DNA from: Deltaproteobacteria bacterium
GTDB taxonomy: Bacteria > Desulfobacterota > DSM-4660 > Desulfatiglandales > Desulfatiglandaceae
Direction: 5' to 3'
NCBI GenBank assembly: GCA_018644785.1
Contig: JABGPV010000076.1
Span: forward strand, 1 to 18,733
Length of the DNA stretch: 18,733 nucleotides
The notes beneath the pieces were generated by a model, which searched no databases, was not told the origin of the DNA, and saw only the letters and a list, made by a program, of their open reading frames with translations. Positions within the stretch are counted from its first letter, which is position 1. Every line of letters starts with the position of its first letter. The translations under genes and the position numbers were made by a program. Shown piece after piece: positions 5,964 to 14,163 of the stretch.

Positions 5964-8900
5964 ATGGCTGAATTCAATGGTATTGATATTGTCGATACCG
6001 TATACGAAGGGATAAATACGCATGTCTTCAGCGGTGTAATACGAGACGAGAACCAGCCGGTTATCCTGAAAACAACCTCAAGTACCCATCCTTCCCCCCA
6101 TGAAGTGGCACGTTACCGGCATGAATACCAAATCCTGAAATCCCTGGAACCTCAGGCGTCAAAGCATGTGGTTGAGGTTCTGGATCTTGTTTTGCACGAC
6201 CACCGGCCATACCTGCTTATGGCGGATTTCGGAGGGATAGATCTCAGGAGCTTATTAAAGACTCGTACCCTGGAGTTGGGTCAACTGATAGATATTACCA
6301 TGAAAATCGCTTTGGCCCTTAGCGAAGCCTACCGGTTAAATATCATCCACAAAGACATCAAACCCGCCAACATCCTGTCTAACCCGGAAACGGGCGATTT
6401 GCGCCTCATCGATTTCAGTTCGGCCAGTATCATTTCAAGGGAAACCCCCACTGTTGAAAGTTCAATGCTGATGACGGCCACTTTGCCCTACATGTCCCCC
6501 GAGCAGACCGGCCGCATGAACCGTATGGTGGACTGGCGCACTGACTATTATTCGTTGGGGGTTACCCTTTATGAGATGTTCACCGGCAGGCTTCCCTTTG
6601 AGGCCACGGAACCCCTTGAATTGGTACATGCCCATATGGCAATGATGCCGCCCCCCCCCCACGAAATAAACAAAGATATTCCGCCGGCGCTGTCGGACAT
6701 TATTTTCAAGCTCATAGCCAAAGATGCGGAAGAGCGGTATCAGAGCGCTTTGGGGATTGCGCATGATCTAAAAGAGTGTCGAGATCAGTTGTCGGCTTCA
6801 GGCCGCATTGATTCATTTGAAATCGGACAAAAGGACATCTCGGACCGCCTTCAAATTCCCCAGAAACTCTATGGCCGGGAAACTGAGATTGAAACGCTAC
6901 TCAAAGGTTTTGAACAGGTCAGCCTCGGTGCCTGTAAGATGGTGCTGGTGACGGGTCTCGCGGGTATCGGTAAATCGGCCTTGGTGCGTGAGGTGCAAAG
7001 CGCCATATTGAAAAACCCGGCAACCGACCAAAGACGGTATTTCATCTCCGGCAAATTCGATCAGCTCAAAAAGAGCGTCCCATACGCCCCCCTGGTTCAG
7101 GCATTTCAGGAACTGATTCGGCAGATCCTGGCTGAAAGCGATGCACAGATATCCGCCTGGAAAGAAAACCTGCTGAAGGCTTTAGGCCCCAACGGCCGGG
7201 TGATGATCGAGGTCATCCCCGAGTTGGAATTGATCATCGGCGAACAGCCGGACGTGCCCACCGTGGGACCGGTGGAGAACATCAACCGCTTCAACTACGT
7301 GTTTGAAAATTTCGTTCGAACCTTTGCCGCAAAAGAGCATCCCCTGGTGATCTTTCTGGACGACCTTCAATGGGCCGATGCCGCCTCAATGAAACTCATC
7401 GAGATGTTCATCACCGTTCAAATGGAATATCTATTATTGATCGGTGCCTACCGGGACAATGAGGTGGACGCAACCCACCCGCTGACTTTTTCACTGGATG
7501 AAAGTCGAAAAAGCGGTGCTGAAATAGAGACCGTTTCATTGGATCGACTGAAAGAAGACCATGTGAACCAGCTTCTCTCAGAGACCCTCTCCTGCGATCC
7601 GGAACAATCCAAAAGCCTGACCCGATTGTGTTTTGAAAAGACGCTCGGCAACCCATTCTTCTTGAACCAGTTCATCAATTCCCTGTATCATGACGGGTTG
7701 ATTACATTTAACTCTGAAAAAGGCTCGTGGCAGTGGGATGAAACAAAGATACGCCAATCCGACATCACCGATAATGTGGTGGATTTGATGATCAGCCGCA
7801 TTCAAGGGTTGTCTGAAAAGGCTAGTCACCTTTTGAGCCTGGCCGCCTGTATAGGCAATCGTTTTGATCTGAACCTCCTTGCTACCGTTTACAGCAAATC
7901 GGTTCAGGACACATCCAATGATCTCTTTGAATCCTTGCAAGAAGAACTGTTGTTGTCCATAAATGAATCCTACAAGTATATTTCAGGAACGCTTGAGGTT
8001 TCGCTTTCGGATGATGAACGCGATTCGGGTACGCAAACACCTACATATACTTTCCTCCATGATCGGGTACAGCAGGCCGCATATTCCTTGATTGAAGAGG
8101 AAAAAAGGCAGGAAACACATCTCAAGATTGGTCGAAAGATGCTCATGAGTATTTCAGAAGAGGAACTTGATGGGCACATCTTTGGGGTGGTTGATCAGCT
8201 TAATTTAGGCTCTGAGTTGATTACGGATGTAGCGGAACGGGAGAAACTTGTCCGCCTCAACCTAATTGCTGGAGGAAAAGCGAAGTCGTCTGCGGCGTTT
8301 TTACCGGCGTTTGAATACCTGCAGTTTGGAATTTCTTTGCTCTACGAAAACAGCTGGAAAGAACAATATGGTTTAACTTTGGCTCTTCATGAGGAGGCAG
8401 CTGAAGCAGCTTATCTATGCGGCAGCTCTAAAGAGATGGGTGATTTGACGGAGACGGTTTTGCAGAAGGCCAAAACCGTTCTGGATAAGATCAAGACTTA
8501 TGAGATAAGAATTCAAGCCTACTCGTCCCAATATCAGCTGCTCGATGCGGTGAAGACTGGTCTTCATGTTTTGAAACTATTAGATGTGAGGTTCCCTGAA
8601 AAACCAAACAAATTTTATGTTTTGTTTGCCTATCTGCGGACAAAGCTCGTTTTGGCTGGAAAAGAAGTGGCTTTATTAATCAATCTGCAAAAAATGACTG
8701 ACTCTTATAAACTTGCCGAGATGGGTATTCTTGCAATTATGGGCCATCCTGTTTATTTAGCTGCTCCTGAGTTTTTACCATTTCTTCCATTTAAAACAGT
8801 AGCTTTATCAGTCAAAAATGGTAATTCGCCAAAATCAATTATTGCATATAATGGGTATGGATTACTCCTGTGTGGAGGCATAGGAGATATAAAAACAGGT

Positions 8901-11342
8901 TTCGAATTTGGAAAACTGGCACTACGATTATCAAAAAAACTCAATGCAAAGTCATCCGAAGCAGGCACGTTACTCGTATTTAATTGTTTCATTGCACATT
9001 GGAAGGAACACCTCAGGAAAACATTGAATCCACTAGAGATAGGATTTCAAACAGGACTTGAAACTGGCGATTTTGAAAATGGAGTGGCTTGTGCATTTAT
9101 GTATTCATATTATTCCTATTTTTCTGGAATAGAGCTATCAAAAATAAAGCAAAAAATATCCAAATATAACCAAAGCATCAAAAAATTAAAACATCAAACA
9201 TGGCTTTCTCACAACGAACGGCTCTGGCAAATGATATTGAATTTGATGGGTCGCAGCGAAAATACAACAACAATTACTGGTGATATTTGTGATGAAAAAG
9301 AGATGTATAAACGTTACTTAAACGCAAACGACAGTTCAGGCATTTGTGCTTTATATTTAGAAAAACTAGTCCTATGCTATCTATTTAGAGAATATGGTGA
9401 AGCTGTTGAAAATGCAGCAATTGCAGAAAGGTATCTGAACAGTCTAATATCCCAAATTGAAGTTCCCGTTTTCCATTTCTACTACTCCCTGGCCCATTTA
9501 GCTCTGTTTTCTGAAAGTCCAAAGATCAAAAAAAGGTACATTCTCCGTAAAGTGACCAAGAGCCAGAAAAAAATGAAGAAATGGGCGCATCACGCGCCCA
9601 TGAACCACCTCCACAAATGGCAACTGGTGGAAGCCGAAAAGTCAAGGGTTTTGGGCAAGAATGAAAAAGCCAAATCCCTTTACGACCAAGCCATAGCAGG
9701 GGCCAAGGAAAACCAGTACATCCAGGAAGAAGCCCTGGCCAATGAACTGGCTGCAAAGTTTTATTTGGCGAATGGGGAGACCGAAACCGCACGAACATAT
9801 ATGAAACAGGCCCGGTACTGCTACGATCACTGGGGCGCCAAGGCAAAAGTGGATCATCTGGATCAAAACTACCCGGAACTGCTGGCGGAGGATTCGAACC
9901 AACCCCGGAAGGATGACACGATGGAAAAGATTTCGAAAGACGCACATTCATCAACCGGCACCAGCACCGGTCCGGTCAAAAGCGAGCAGCTGGATCTAGC
10001 ATCGGTCATGAAAGCTTCCCAGGTGATTTCCGGGGAAATCGAGATTGGAAAACTCCTCTCCCACATGATGCGGATCATCCTTGAAAACGCGGGGGCGGAA
10101 AAGGGATGCCTGATTTTGAAGTCCGGCGAGGGGTTTCACATTAAGGCAGAAGGGGATATCCACCATGAAGAGATTCGTGTGTTACAATCCATTCCCATCG
10201 AAGAGGCGCATCAAATACCGGTTGCCGTTATTCAGTATGTGGCCCGAACAAGACATAATCTGGTGCTGAATGATGCGGTTCAAAAGGGGGAATTCACCAA
10301 CGATCCATACATCATCAAGCATCAGTCCAAATCCATCCTGTGCGCCCCCTTGATCCACCAGAAAAATATTAGCGGCATCATTTATCTCGAAAACAACCTG
10401 ACCACCGGCGCTTTTACCAATGAGAGGCTGGAGGTCCTGTCGCTACTCTGCTCCCAGGCGGCCATCTCCCTTGAAAACGCCAATCTATACAAACAGCAGC
10501 AGGATTATGCCGGAACCCTGGAAGAAACGGTCGAAGAAAGAACCCAAGAACTGAAACAATCCCTCGATACCATCCAGAAAACCCAGGATCAACTGGTCCA
10601 GTCAGAGAAAATGGCCGCCATCGGCGGCCTGGTGGCCGGTGTGGCCCATGAAATCAATACCCCCATCGGGATCGCGGTGAGTGCAGCATCCCATCTGGAA
10701 GACAAAACAACGGAATTCGTGGAAAAGGTGGAATCCAAAAAGCTCAAACGCTCGGAACTGGACAGTTACGCCAAAACAGCGTCCGATTCTTCCAATCTCA
10801 TTCTCAAAAACTTGAGCGGGGCCGTCAAAATCGTGCAGGGCTTCAAGCAGGTGGCCGTGGATCAGACCAGTGGGGAACGCCGGGAATTTAAGCTCAAACC
10901 CTACATCGAAGACGTGCTGTTGAGCCTTAAGCCGAAACTCAAGAAAACAGACCATGTGGTCACCGTCAACTGCCCCGAGGACTTAAAATTGGACAGTTTT
11001 CCGGGTGCCTTGTCCCAAATCATTACAAACCTGGTGATGAATTCCCTGATTCACGGGTTTGAGGGGATTGAGGCGGGCGAGATTACATTTGATGTTGCTG
11101 AGGAAGACGGAACCGCGGTCCTCACCTACCGGGACAATGGCAAAGGCATGGATGAAAAGACCCTTGCAAAAATCTTCGATCCTTTTTTCACCACCAAGCG
11201 CTCCCAGGGCGGGAGCGGACTGGGCATGCACATTGTGCACAACCTGGTAACTCAAACCCTTGAAGGAAAGATTTCGTGTAAGAGTAAGCGGGGAAATGGT
11301 ATCATAATCAGATTGCAAATTCCAATGAGGGAAGAACACTGA
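5964..11342 (+). CDS. Giant Ser/Thr kinase / STAND-like ATPase / GAF / histidine kinase
   Basis: The 1792-residue protein joins two kinase types. Residues ~5-280 are a Ser/Thr kinase: VILK with Lys36, HKDIKPANIL with Asp131, DFS in place of DFG (Asp150), and SPEQTGR. A predicted ATPase starts at LYGRETEIE; its Walker A is GLAGIGKS (331-338) and its Walker B LVIFLDD (461-467). A long helical, TPR-like region follows to ~1310. A GAF domain covers ~1345-1510, and a coiled coil leads to the histidine kinase: GVAHEINTPIG with phospho-acceptor His1562, the N box with Asn1693, DNGKGM at 1724 and GSGLG at 1750. There is no signal peptide, membrane helix or receiver, so it is probably a cytosolic sensor. 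The partner is likely the receiver-cyclase at 12155. The ATG at 5964, with GGGG 6 bases before it, is preferred over the GTG at 5952. Two oddities are a C10 tract in the kinase part and an AT-rich centre (~8570-9540). Confidence 0.9.
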   Translation: MAEFNGIDIVDTVYEGINTHVFSGVIRDENQPVILKTTSSTHPSPHEVARYRHEYQILKSLEPQASKHVVEVLDLVLHDHRPYLLMADFGGIDLRSLLKTRTLELGQLIDITMKIALALSEAYRLNIIHKDIKPANILSNPETGDLRLIDFSSASIISRETPTVESSMLMTATLPYMSPEQTGRMNRMVDWRTDYYSLGVTLYEMFTGRLPFEATEPLELVHAHMAMMPPPPHEINKDIPPALSDIIFKLIAKDAEERYQSALGIAHDLKECRDQLSASGRIDSFEIGQKDISDRLQIPQKLYGRETEIETLLKGFEQVSLGACKMVLVTGLAGIGKSALVREVQSAILKNPATDQRRYFISGKFDQLKKSVPYAPLVQAFQELIRQILAESDAQISAWKENLLKALGPNGRVMIEVIPELELIIGEQPDVPTVGPVENINRFNYVFENFVRTFAAKEHPLVIFLDDLQWADAASMKLIEMFITVQMEYLLLIGAYRDNEVDATHPLTFSLDESRKSGAEIETVSLDRLKEDHVNQLLSETLSCDPEQSKSLTRLCFEKTLGNPFFLNQFINSLYHDGLITFNSEKGSWQWDETKIRQSDITDNVVDLMISRIQGLSEKASHLLSLAACIGNRFDLNLLATVYSKSVQDTSNDLFESLQEELLLSINESYKYISGTLEVSLSDDERDSGTQTPTYTFLHDRVQQAAYSLIEEEKRQETHLKIGRKMLMSISEEELDGHIFGVVDQLNLGSELITDVAEREKLVRLNLIAGGKAKSSAAFLPAFEYLQFGISLLYENSWKEQYGLTLALHEEAAEAAYLCGSSKEMGDLTETVLQKAKTVLDKIKTYEIRIQAYSSQYQLLDAVKTGLHVLKLLDVRFPEKPNKFYVLFAYLRTKLVLAGKEVALLINLQKMTDSYKLAEMGILAIMGHPVYLAAPEFLPFLPFKTVALSVKNGNSPKSIIAYNGYGLLLCGGIGDIKTGFEFGKLALRLSKKLNAKSSEAGTLLVFNCFIAHWKEHLRKTLNPLEIGFQTGLETGDFENGVACAFMYSYYSYFSGIELSKIKQKISKYNQSIKKLKHQTWLSHNERLWQMILNLMGRSENTTTITGDICDEKEMYKRYLNANDSSGICALYLEKLVLCYLFREYGEAVENAAIAERYLNSLISQIEVPVFHFYYSLAHLALFSESPKIKKRYILRKVTKSQKKMKKWAHHAPMNHLHKWQLVEAEKSRVLGKNEKAKSLYDQAIAGAKENQYIQEEALANELAAKFYLANGETETARTYMKQARYCYDHWGAKAKVDHLDQNYPELLAEDSNQPRKDDTMEKISKDAHSSTGTSTGPVKSEQLDLASVMKASQVISGEIEIGKLLSHMMRIILENAGAEKGCLILKSGEGFHIKAEGDIHHEEIRVLQSIPIEEAHQIPVAVIQYVARTRHNLVLNDAVQKGEFTNDPYIIKHQSKSILCAPLIHQKNISGIIYLENNLTTGAFTNERLEVLSLLCSQAAISLENANLYKQQQDYAGTLEETVEERTQELKQSLDTIQKTQDQLVQSEKMAAIGGLVAGVAHEINTPIGIAVSAASHLEDKTTEFVEKVESKKLKRSELDSYAKTASDSSNLILKNLSGAVKIVQGFKQVAVDQTSGERREFKLKPYIEDVLLSLKPKLKKTDHVVTVNCPEDLKLDSFPGALSQIITNLVMNSLIHGFEGIEAGEITFDVAEEDGTAVLTYRDNGKGMDEKTLAKIFDPFFTTKRSQGGSGLGMHIVHNLVTQTLEGKISCKSKRGNGIIIRLQIPMREEH
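6651..6660 (+). repeat. Homopolymer C10 tract inside the kinase domain
   Basis: Ten C in a row encode the Pro run in MMPPPPHEI, about residue 230 of the sensor. As given, the frame is intact. With 9 C the frame meets TAA at 6667-6669; with 11 C it meets TGA at 6764-6766. Either change would cut the protein inside the kinase domain. The tract is long enough for slipped-strand change, and is also a place where base calling can fail. Confidence 0.9.
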
Positions 11343-11372
11343 GCTGCATTTTCTCCTTAGAAAGGTCCCTTA

Positions 11373-11642
11373 GTGACGACCGAAAACCTTTTAAAGATAA
11401 GAACCATTGGAGTAACTATCATACATAAACAACTCACGGCAATCATTGAACGTGAAGGCGACGGTTTTGTTTCCTTTTGCCCGGAGCTGGATATTGCCAG
11501 CCAGGGAGTAACAATTGAGGAGGCCCGGAAGAATCTCAAGGAAGCGCTTGAGTTGTTTTTCGAAAGCGCCTCAACCGCGGAAATTGGGACCCGTTTAAGT
11601 GACGAGGTATACGTGACCACTGTGGAGGTTGCCCTTGGGTAA
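11373..11642 (+). CDS. hicB: HicB-type antitoxin
   Basis: The product has the HicB (UPF0150) fold pattern: QLTAIIEREGDGFVSFCPELDIASQG, then TIEEARKNLKEALELFFE and a C-terminal EVYVTTVEVALG. It should bind and inhibit the HicA RNase encoded next. HicB proteins normally begin at the equivalent of MHKQLTAII. Here that position is ATA (11421-11423), with GGAG (11409-11412) 8 bases before it. The only ordinary start is the GTG at 11373, which has AAAGG (11361-11365) 7 bases before it and adds 16 residues at the N-terminus. I drew the gene from the GTG. No C-terminal DNA-binding domain is present. It lies only 30 bases after the sensor gene and overlaps hicA by 8 bases. Confidence 0.85.
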   Translation: MTTENLLKIRTIGVTIIHKQLTAIIEREGDGFVSFCPELDIASQGVTIEEARKNLKEALELFFESASTAEIGTRLSDEVYVTTVEVALG

Positions 11643-11856
11643 GCTCCGCACTCTTTCCGGAAAGCAAGTCTGCGCGATTCTTTCTCGCCATGGTTTCGCG
11701 CGAATCAGACAGCGCGGCAGCCATATTGTGATGCAGAAACAACTTCCTGATACGACGGTCACAGTCCCGGTTCCAGCCCATTCAGAGCTGCGTATTGGAA
11801 CGCTGCAATCGATCATCCGGCAAACGGGCATTCCAAGATTTGAGTTTGAGTCTTGA
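11635..11856 (+). CDS. hicA: HicA-type mRNA interferase toxin
   Basis: A 73-residue HicA (YcfA) toxin with a double-stranded-RNA-binding-like fold: GKLRTLSGKQVCAILSRHGF, then RQRGSHIVMQK with the catalytic His, TVTVPVPAHSELRIGTLQSI, and IIRQTGIPRFEF at the end. It degrades mRNA, and its order after hicB follows the hicB-hicA arrangement. There is no ATG. Of two in-frame TTG codons, that at 11635 is preferred: GGAGG (11624-11628) is 6 bases before it and MGKLRTLSG matches the family start. The first 8 bases overlap hicB, so the two are translationally coupled. Together they form a compact module placed between the sensor and the cyclase. Confidence 0.88.
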   Translation: MGKLRTLSGKQVCAILSRHGFARIRQRGSHIVMQKQLPDTTVTVPVPAHSELRIGTLQSIIRQTGIPRFEFES

Positions 11857-11890
11857 TTTCGGACAGGCGCTTCAGGCTTTGTCAATGAAA

Positions 11891-12100
11891 GTCCTGTGGG
11901 GACGAAAGGGAATAGCCCGGCAATTTATTGCCGGGATTTGTTCATTTAGAGGAAAAAGGCTCATTTGGAAATTCGAACGGACCGGTCCCTTTTCTGCCGT
12001 CCCCATGGGACTCTGAAAACCGCATGGTTATTTAACCCCGGCAATAAATTGCCGGGCTATTTTCAATTGTCTCTACGAGACATAAACCACAAAATGTGGT
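11891..12100. repeat. Transposase-free copy of the palindrome array
   Basis: This gap between hicA and the cyclase gene holds the same palindromes as the IS200-like element, in the same order and orientation. There is a type 1 (11891-11903) and a type 2 (11916-11935), then a ~60-base spacer with the palindrome GGACCGGTCC (11979-11988). After it come a type 1 (11999-12011), a type 2 (12037-12056), a type 1 (12069-12081) and a final hairpin ACCAC/GTGGT (12086-12100). Bases 12037-12065 equal 5817-5845 exactly. Bases 11911-11935 differ from 5174-5198 at one position. It looks like a non-autonomous, MITE-like derivative that the transposase at 5304 could mobilise. The remaining 54 bases to the cyclase start show no clear promoter. 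Confidence 0.8.
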
Positions 12101-12154
12101 GAAAATATCCAAGTCTGGGTATGCGGATAAGAATGTTCATAATGGAGCCAACAA

Positions 12155-13864
12155 ATGACATTAACCGATAACGATGATGAACTGATTTTTGAAGAAGAAG
12201 ATGGTGATGAGGAGGCGGAAGCGCAACCCATTGCGCCGTGGAAGATGATGATTGTGGACGATGTGGAAGACATCCATCATGTCACCCGCATGATTTTTGA
12301 GGATTACATGTTTGACGGCAGGCATCTCCAGTTTCTGAGCGCCTATTCCGGACAAGAGGCCAGGCAGTTGATGGCGGAACATCCGGACACCGCTCTTATC
12401 CTTCTTGATGTGGTTATGGAAACGGATCATGCGGGTCTGGATGTTGTTCGATACATCAGGGAGGATTTACAAAACGAGTTTGTCCGGATTATATTGCGCA
12501 CGGGTCAACCCGGACAAGCACCTGAAAAAAAAGTCATTATCGAGTATGACATCAATGATTATAAAACCAAGGAAGAATTGACAAGCAACAAACTTTTTAC
12601 TGCTGTAACCTCCGCGCTCCGTTCGTGTCGTGATATGAACGTTATTGAAAGAAACCGGAAAGGGCTTGAGATGATTATTAACGCGTCTTCGAGTCTGTTG
12701 AAACTTCCATCCCTCAAACAATTTACATCCGGGGTGTTAACCCAGTTAACATCCATATTGGGTTTTGAAGACAATTCGTTGTTGCTCCAAACAGCGGATG
12801 GAACATGTGGGTTTGCAGCAACCGCGGCACAGGGCAATTATAAGATTATAGCTGGGACAGGCCATTATGGAAAGTATGTTAACCAATGTGTGACAGACTT
12901 AGATGATGAAAAAGTCATGGCAGATATCAACCAGGCGATCAGTCGGAAAATGAACAATTTCAAAGATAAAAGAGTTGTTTGTTATTTCAAGACCCATAAC
13001 AATATTGAGAACATTCTTTATCTTCAAAGCCGCAAAATCGTTAATAAAACCGATAGAAATATGATTGATATTTTCCTTTCAAATGTTGCCATTGCTTTTG
13101 ATAATTTGTACCATAGGGAAAATCTTGAAAAGCTTATTGAAGAAAGAACTTCCGATCTTCAACGCGAAAAAGAAACCGTAGCCAAAGCCCATAAGGTGTT
13201 ATCTAAATATGTGCCACCTCAGTTGACGGAAAGGATACTTGCAGGTGAAATTGAAGACGTTTGGGAATCTTCACGCAAAAGACTCACCATGTTTTTTTCG
13301 GATATCAAGGATTTTACAAAACTGACCGAAAGCATGGAGCCGGAAGATCTTGCCAATCTGCTGAATGGGTATTTTACGGAGATGAATGACATTGCCAATC
13401 GTCATGGCGGTGTTGTCGTGGACTTCACCGGTGACGGATTATTCATTTTTTTCGGTGCACCGGATGCAACGACAGACAGAGAACATGCCCTCAACTGTGT
13501 GCGTATGGCGATGGCCATGCAAAGGCGCATAGTTGATTTGGGTAAGAAATGGTTTGAAGAGGGCATTGAAGAACCGCTTCAGAACCGCTGTGGAATCAAT
13601 ACGGGTATGGTCAACGTGGGCGGGTTCGGATCTTTAGAGCGCAAGAAATATGGCGCCCAGGGCGTTCATGTCAACCTGGCTTCAAGACTTGAGGCGGCTT
13701 GTGAACCCGGACAAATCCTGATAAGTCATTCCACGTGGGCGCTGGTGAAAGATGACGTTGTTTGTGAACCTAAAGGCAAGCTTGAGGTAAAGGGTCTTTC
13801 TCATCTTGTGCGCGTCTACAACGTTTGCCTGGACGAAACTGATGAAAAAACGGAAGTGTTGTAG
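12155..13864 (+). CDS. Response regulator with DUF3369 and class III nucleotide cyclase
   Basis: A 569-residue cytosolic regulator. After an acidic N-terminus comes a receiver domain (~30-155): acidic pair Asp35-Asp36, phospho-acceptor Asp85 in LILLDVVMETD, Thr116 and Lys137. Residues ~160-320 fit DUF3369, a GAF-like sensor linker. A coiled coil (~320-350) leads to a class III cyclase (~375-560). The two metal-binding Asp residues are present (Asp383 in FFSDIKDF, Asp427 in TGDGLF), as are the transition-state residues Asn507 and Arg511 in HVNLASR. The base-recognition positions are not typical: Asp423 stands where Lys is expected and Gly500 where Asp or Thr is expected. The product, cAMP, cGMP or another, is therefore open. 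GGAG (12144-12147) is 7 bases before the ATG. The likely phosphodonor is the histidine kinase of the gene at 5964. Confidence 0.9.
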   Translation: MTLTDNDDELIFEEEDGDEEAEAQPIAPWKMMIVDDVEDIHHVTRMIFEDYMFDGRHLQFLSAYSGQEARQLMAEHPDTALILLDVVMETDHAGLDVVRYIREDLQNEFVRIILRTGQPGQAPEKKVIIEYDINDYKTKEELTSNKLFTAVTSALRSCRDMNVIERNRKGLEMIINASSSLLKLPSLKQFTSGVLTQLTSILGFEDNSLLLQTADGTCGFAATAAQGNYKIIAGTGHYGKYVNQCVTDLDDEKVMADINQAISRKMNNFKDKRVVCYFKTHNNIENILYLQSRKIVNKTDRNMIDIFLSNVAIAFDNLYHRENLEKLIEERTSDLQREKETVAKAHKVLSKYVPPQLTERILAGEIEDVWESSRKRLTMFFSDIKDFTKLTESMEPEDLANLLNGYFTEMNDIANRHGGVVVDFTGDGLFIFFGAPDATTDREHALNCVRMAMAMQRRIVDLGKKWFEEGIEEPLQNRCGINTGMVNVGGFGSLERKKYGAQGVHVNLASRLEAACEPGQILISHSTWALVKDDVVCEPKGKLEVKGLSHLVRVYNVCLDETDEKTEVL

Positions 13865-13974
13865 GTCATGCATCAGGGTTTTTACCTCTATATTTTCAGC
13901 TAAATACCCGAACGTTTTTAGAAAATCGGAATTACAGATTTTTAGGAAAATATCTTAATTGGAGAAAAGATCGA

Positions 13975-14163
13975 ATGTTTGAGCTGACTGAATCCTTTAT
14001 TAAGGCTCGGATCGCGGACACACCCATTATTTACTACCGAGGGCGGTATCTTTATGAGCATGGCTTTTTTGCGCTGTCGGACACGGAACCGGAAGCCGGT
14101 TTATTCTCCTACGATGTGGATGGGAATTATGGCGATTATGGAGGATGCTATGTTCAAAGGTAA
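13975..14163 (+). CDS. Short ORF resembling the N-terminus of a SWIM zinc-finger protein
   Basis: A 62-residue frame with GGAG (13961-13964) 10 bases before its ATG. The start (FELTESFIKARIADTPIIYYRGRYLYEHG) resembles the opening of SWIM zinc-finger proteins, which often begin ELT..I...A....F.RG..Y...G and continue into a beta-rich part such as YDVDGNYGDYG. The CxCx(n)CxH zinc finger that should follow is absent. The frame stops at TAA in the ribosome binding site and start region of the secreted protein, overlapping its ATG by 14 bases. It is either the remnant of a longer gene cut off when the next gene arrived, or a small coupled leader ORF. The family link is a pattern judgement with modest certainty. 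Confidence 0.4.
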   Translation: MFELTESFIKARIADTPIIYYRGRYLYEHGFFALSDTEPEAGLFSYDVDGNYGDYGGCYVQR

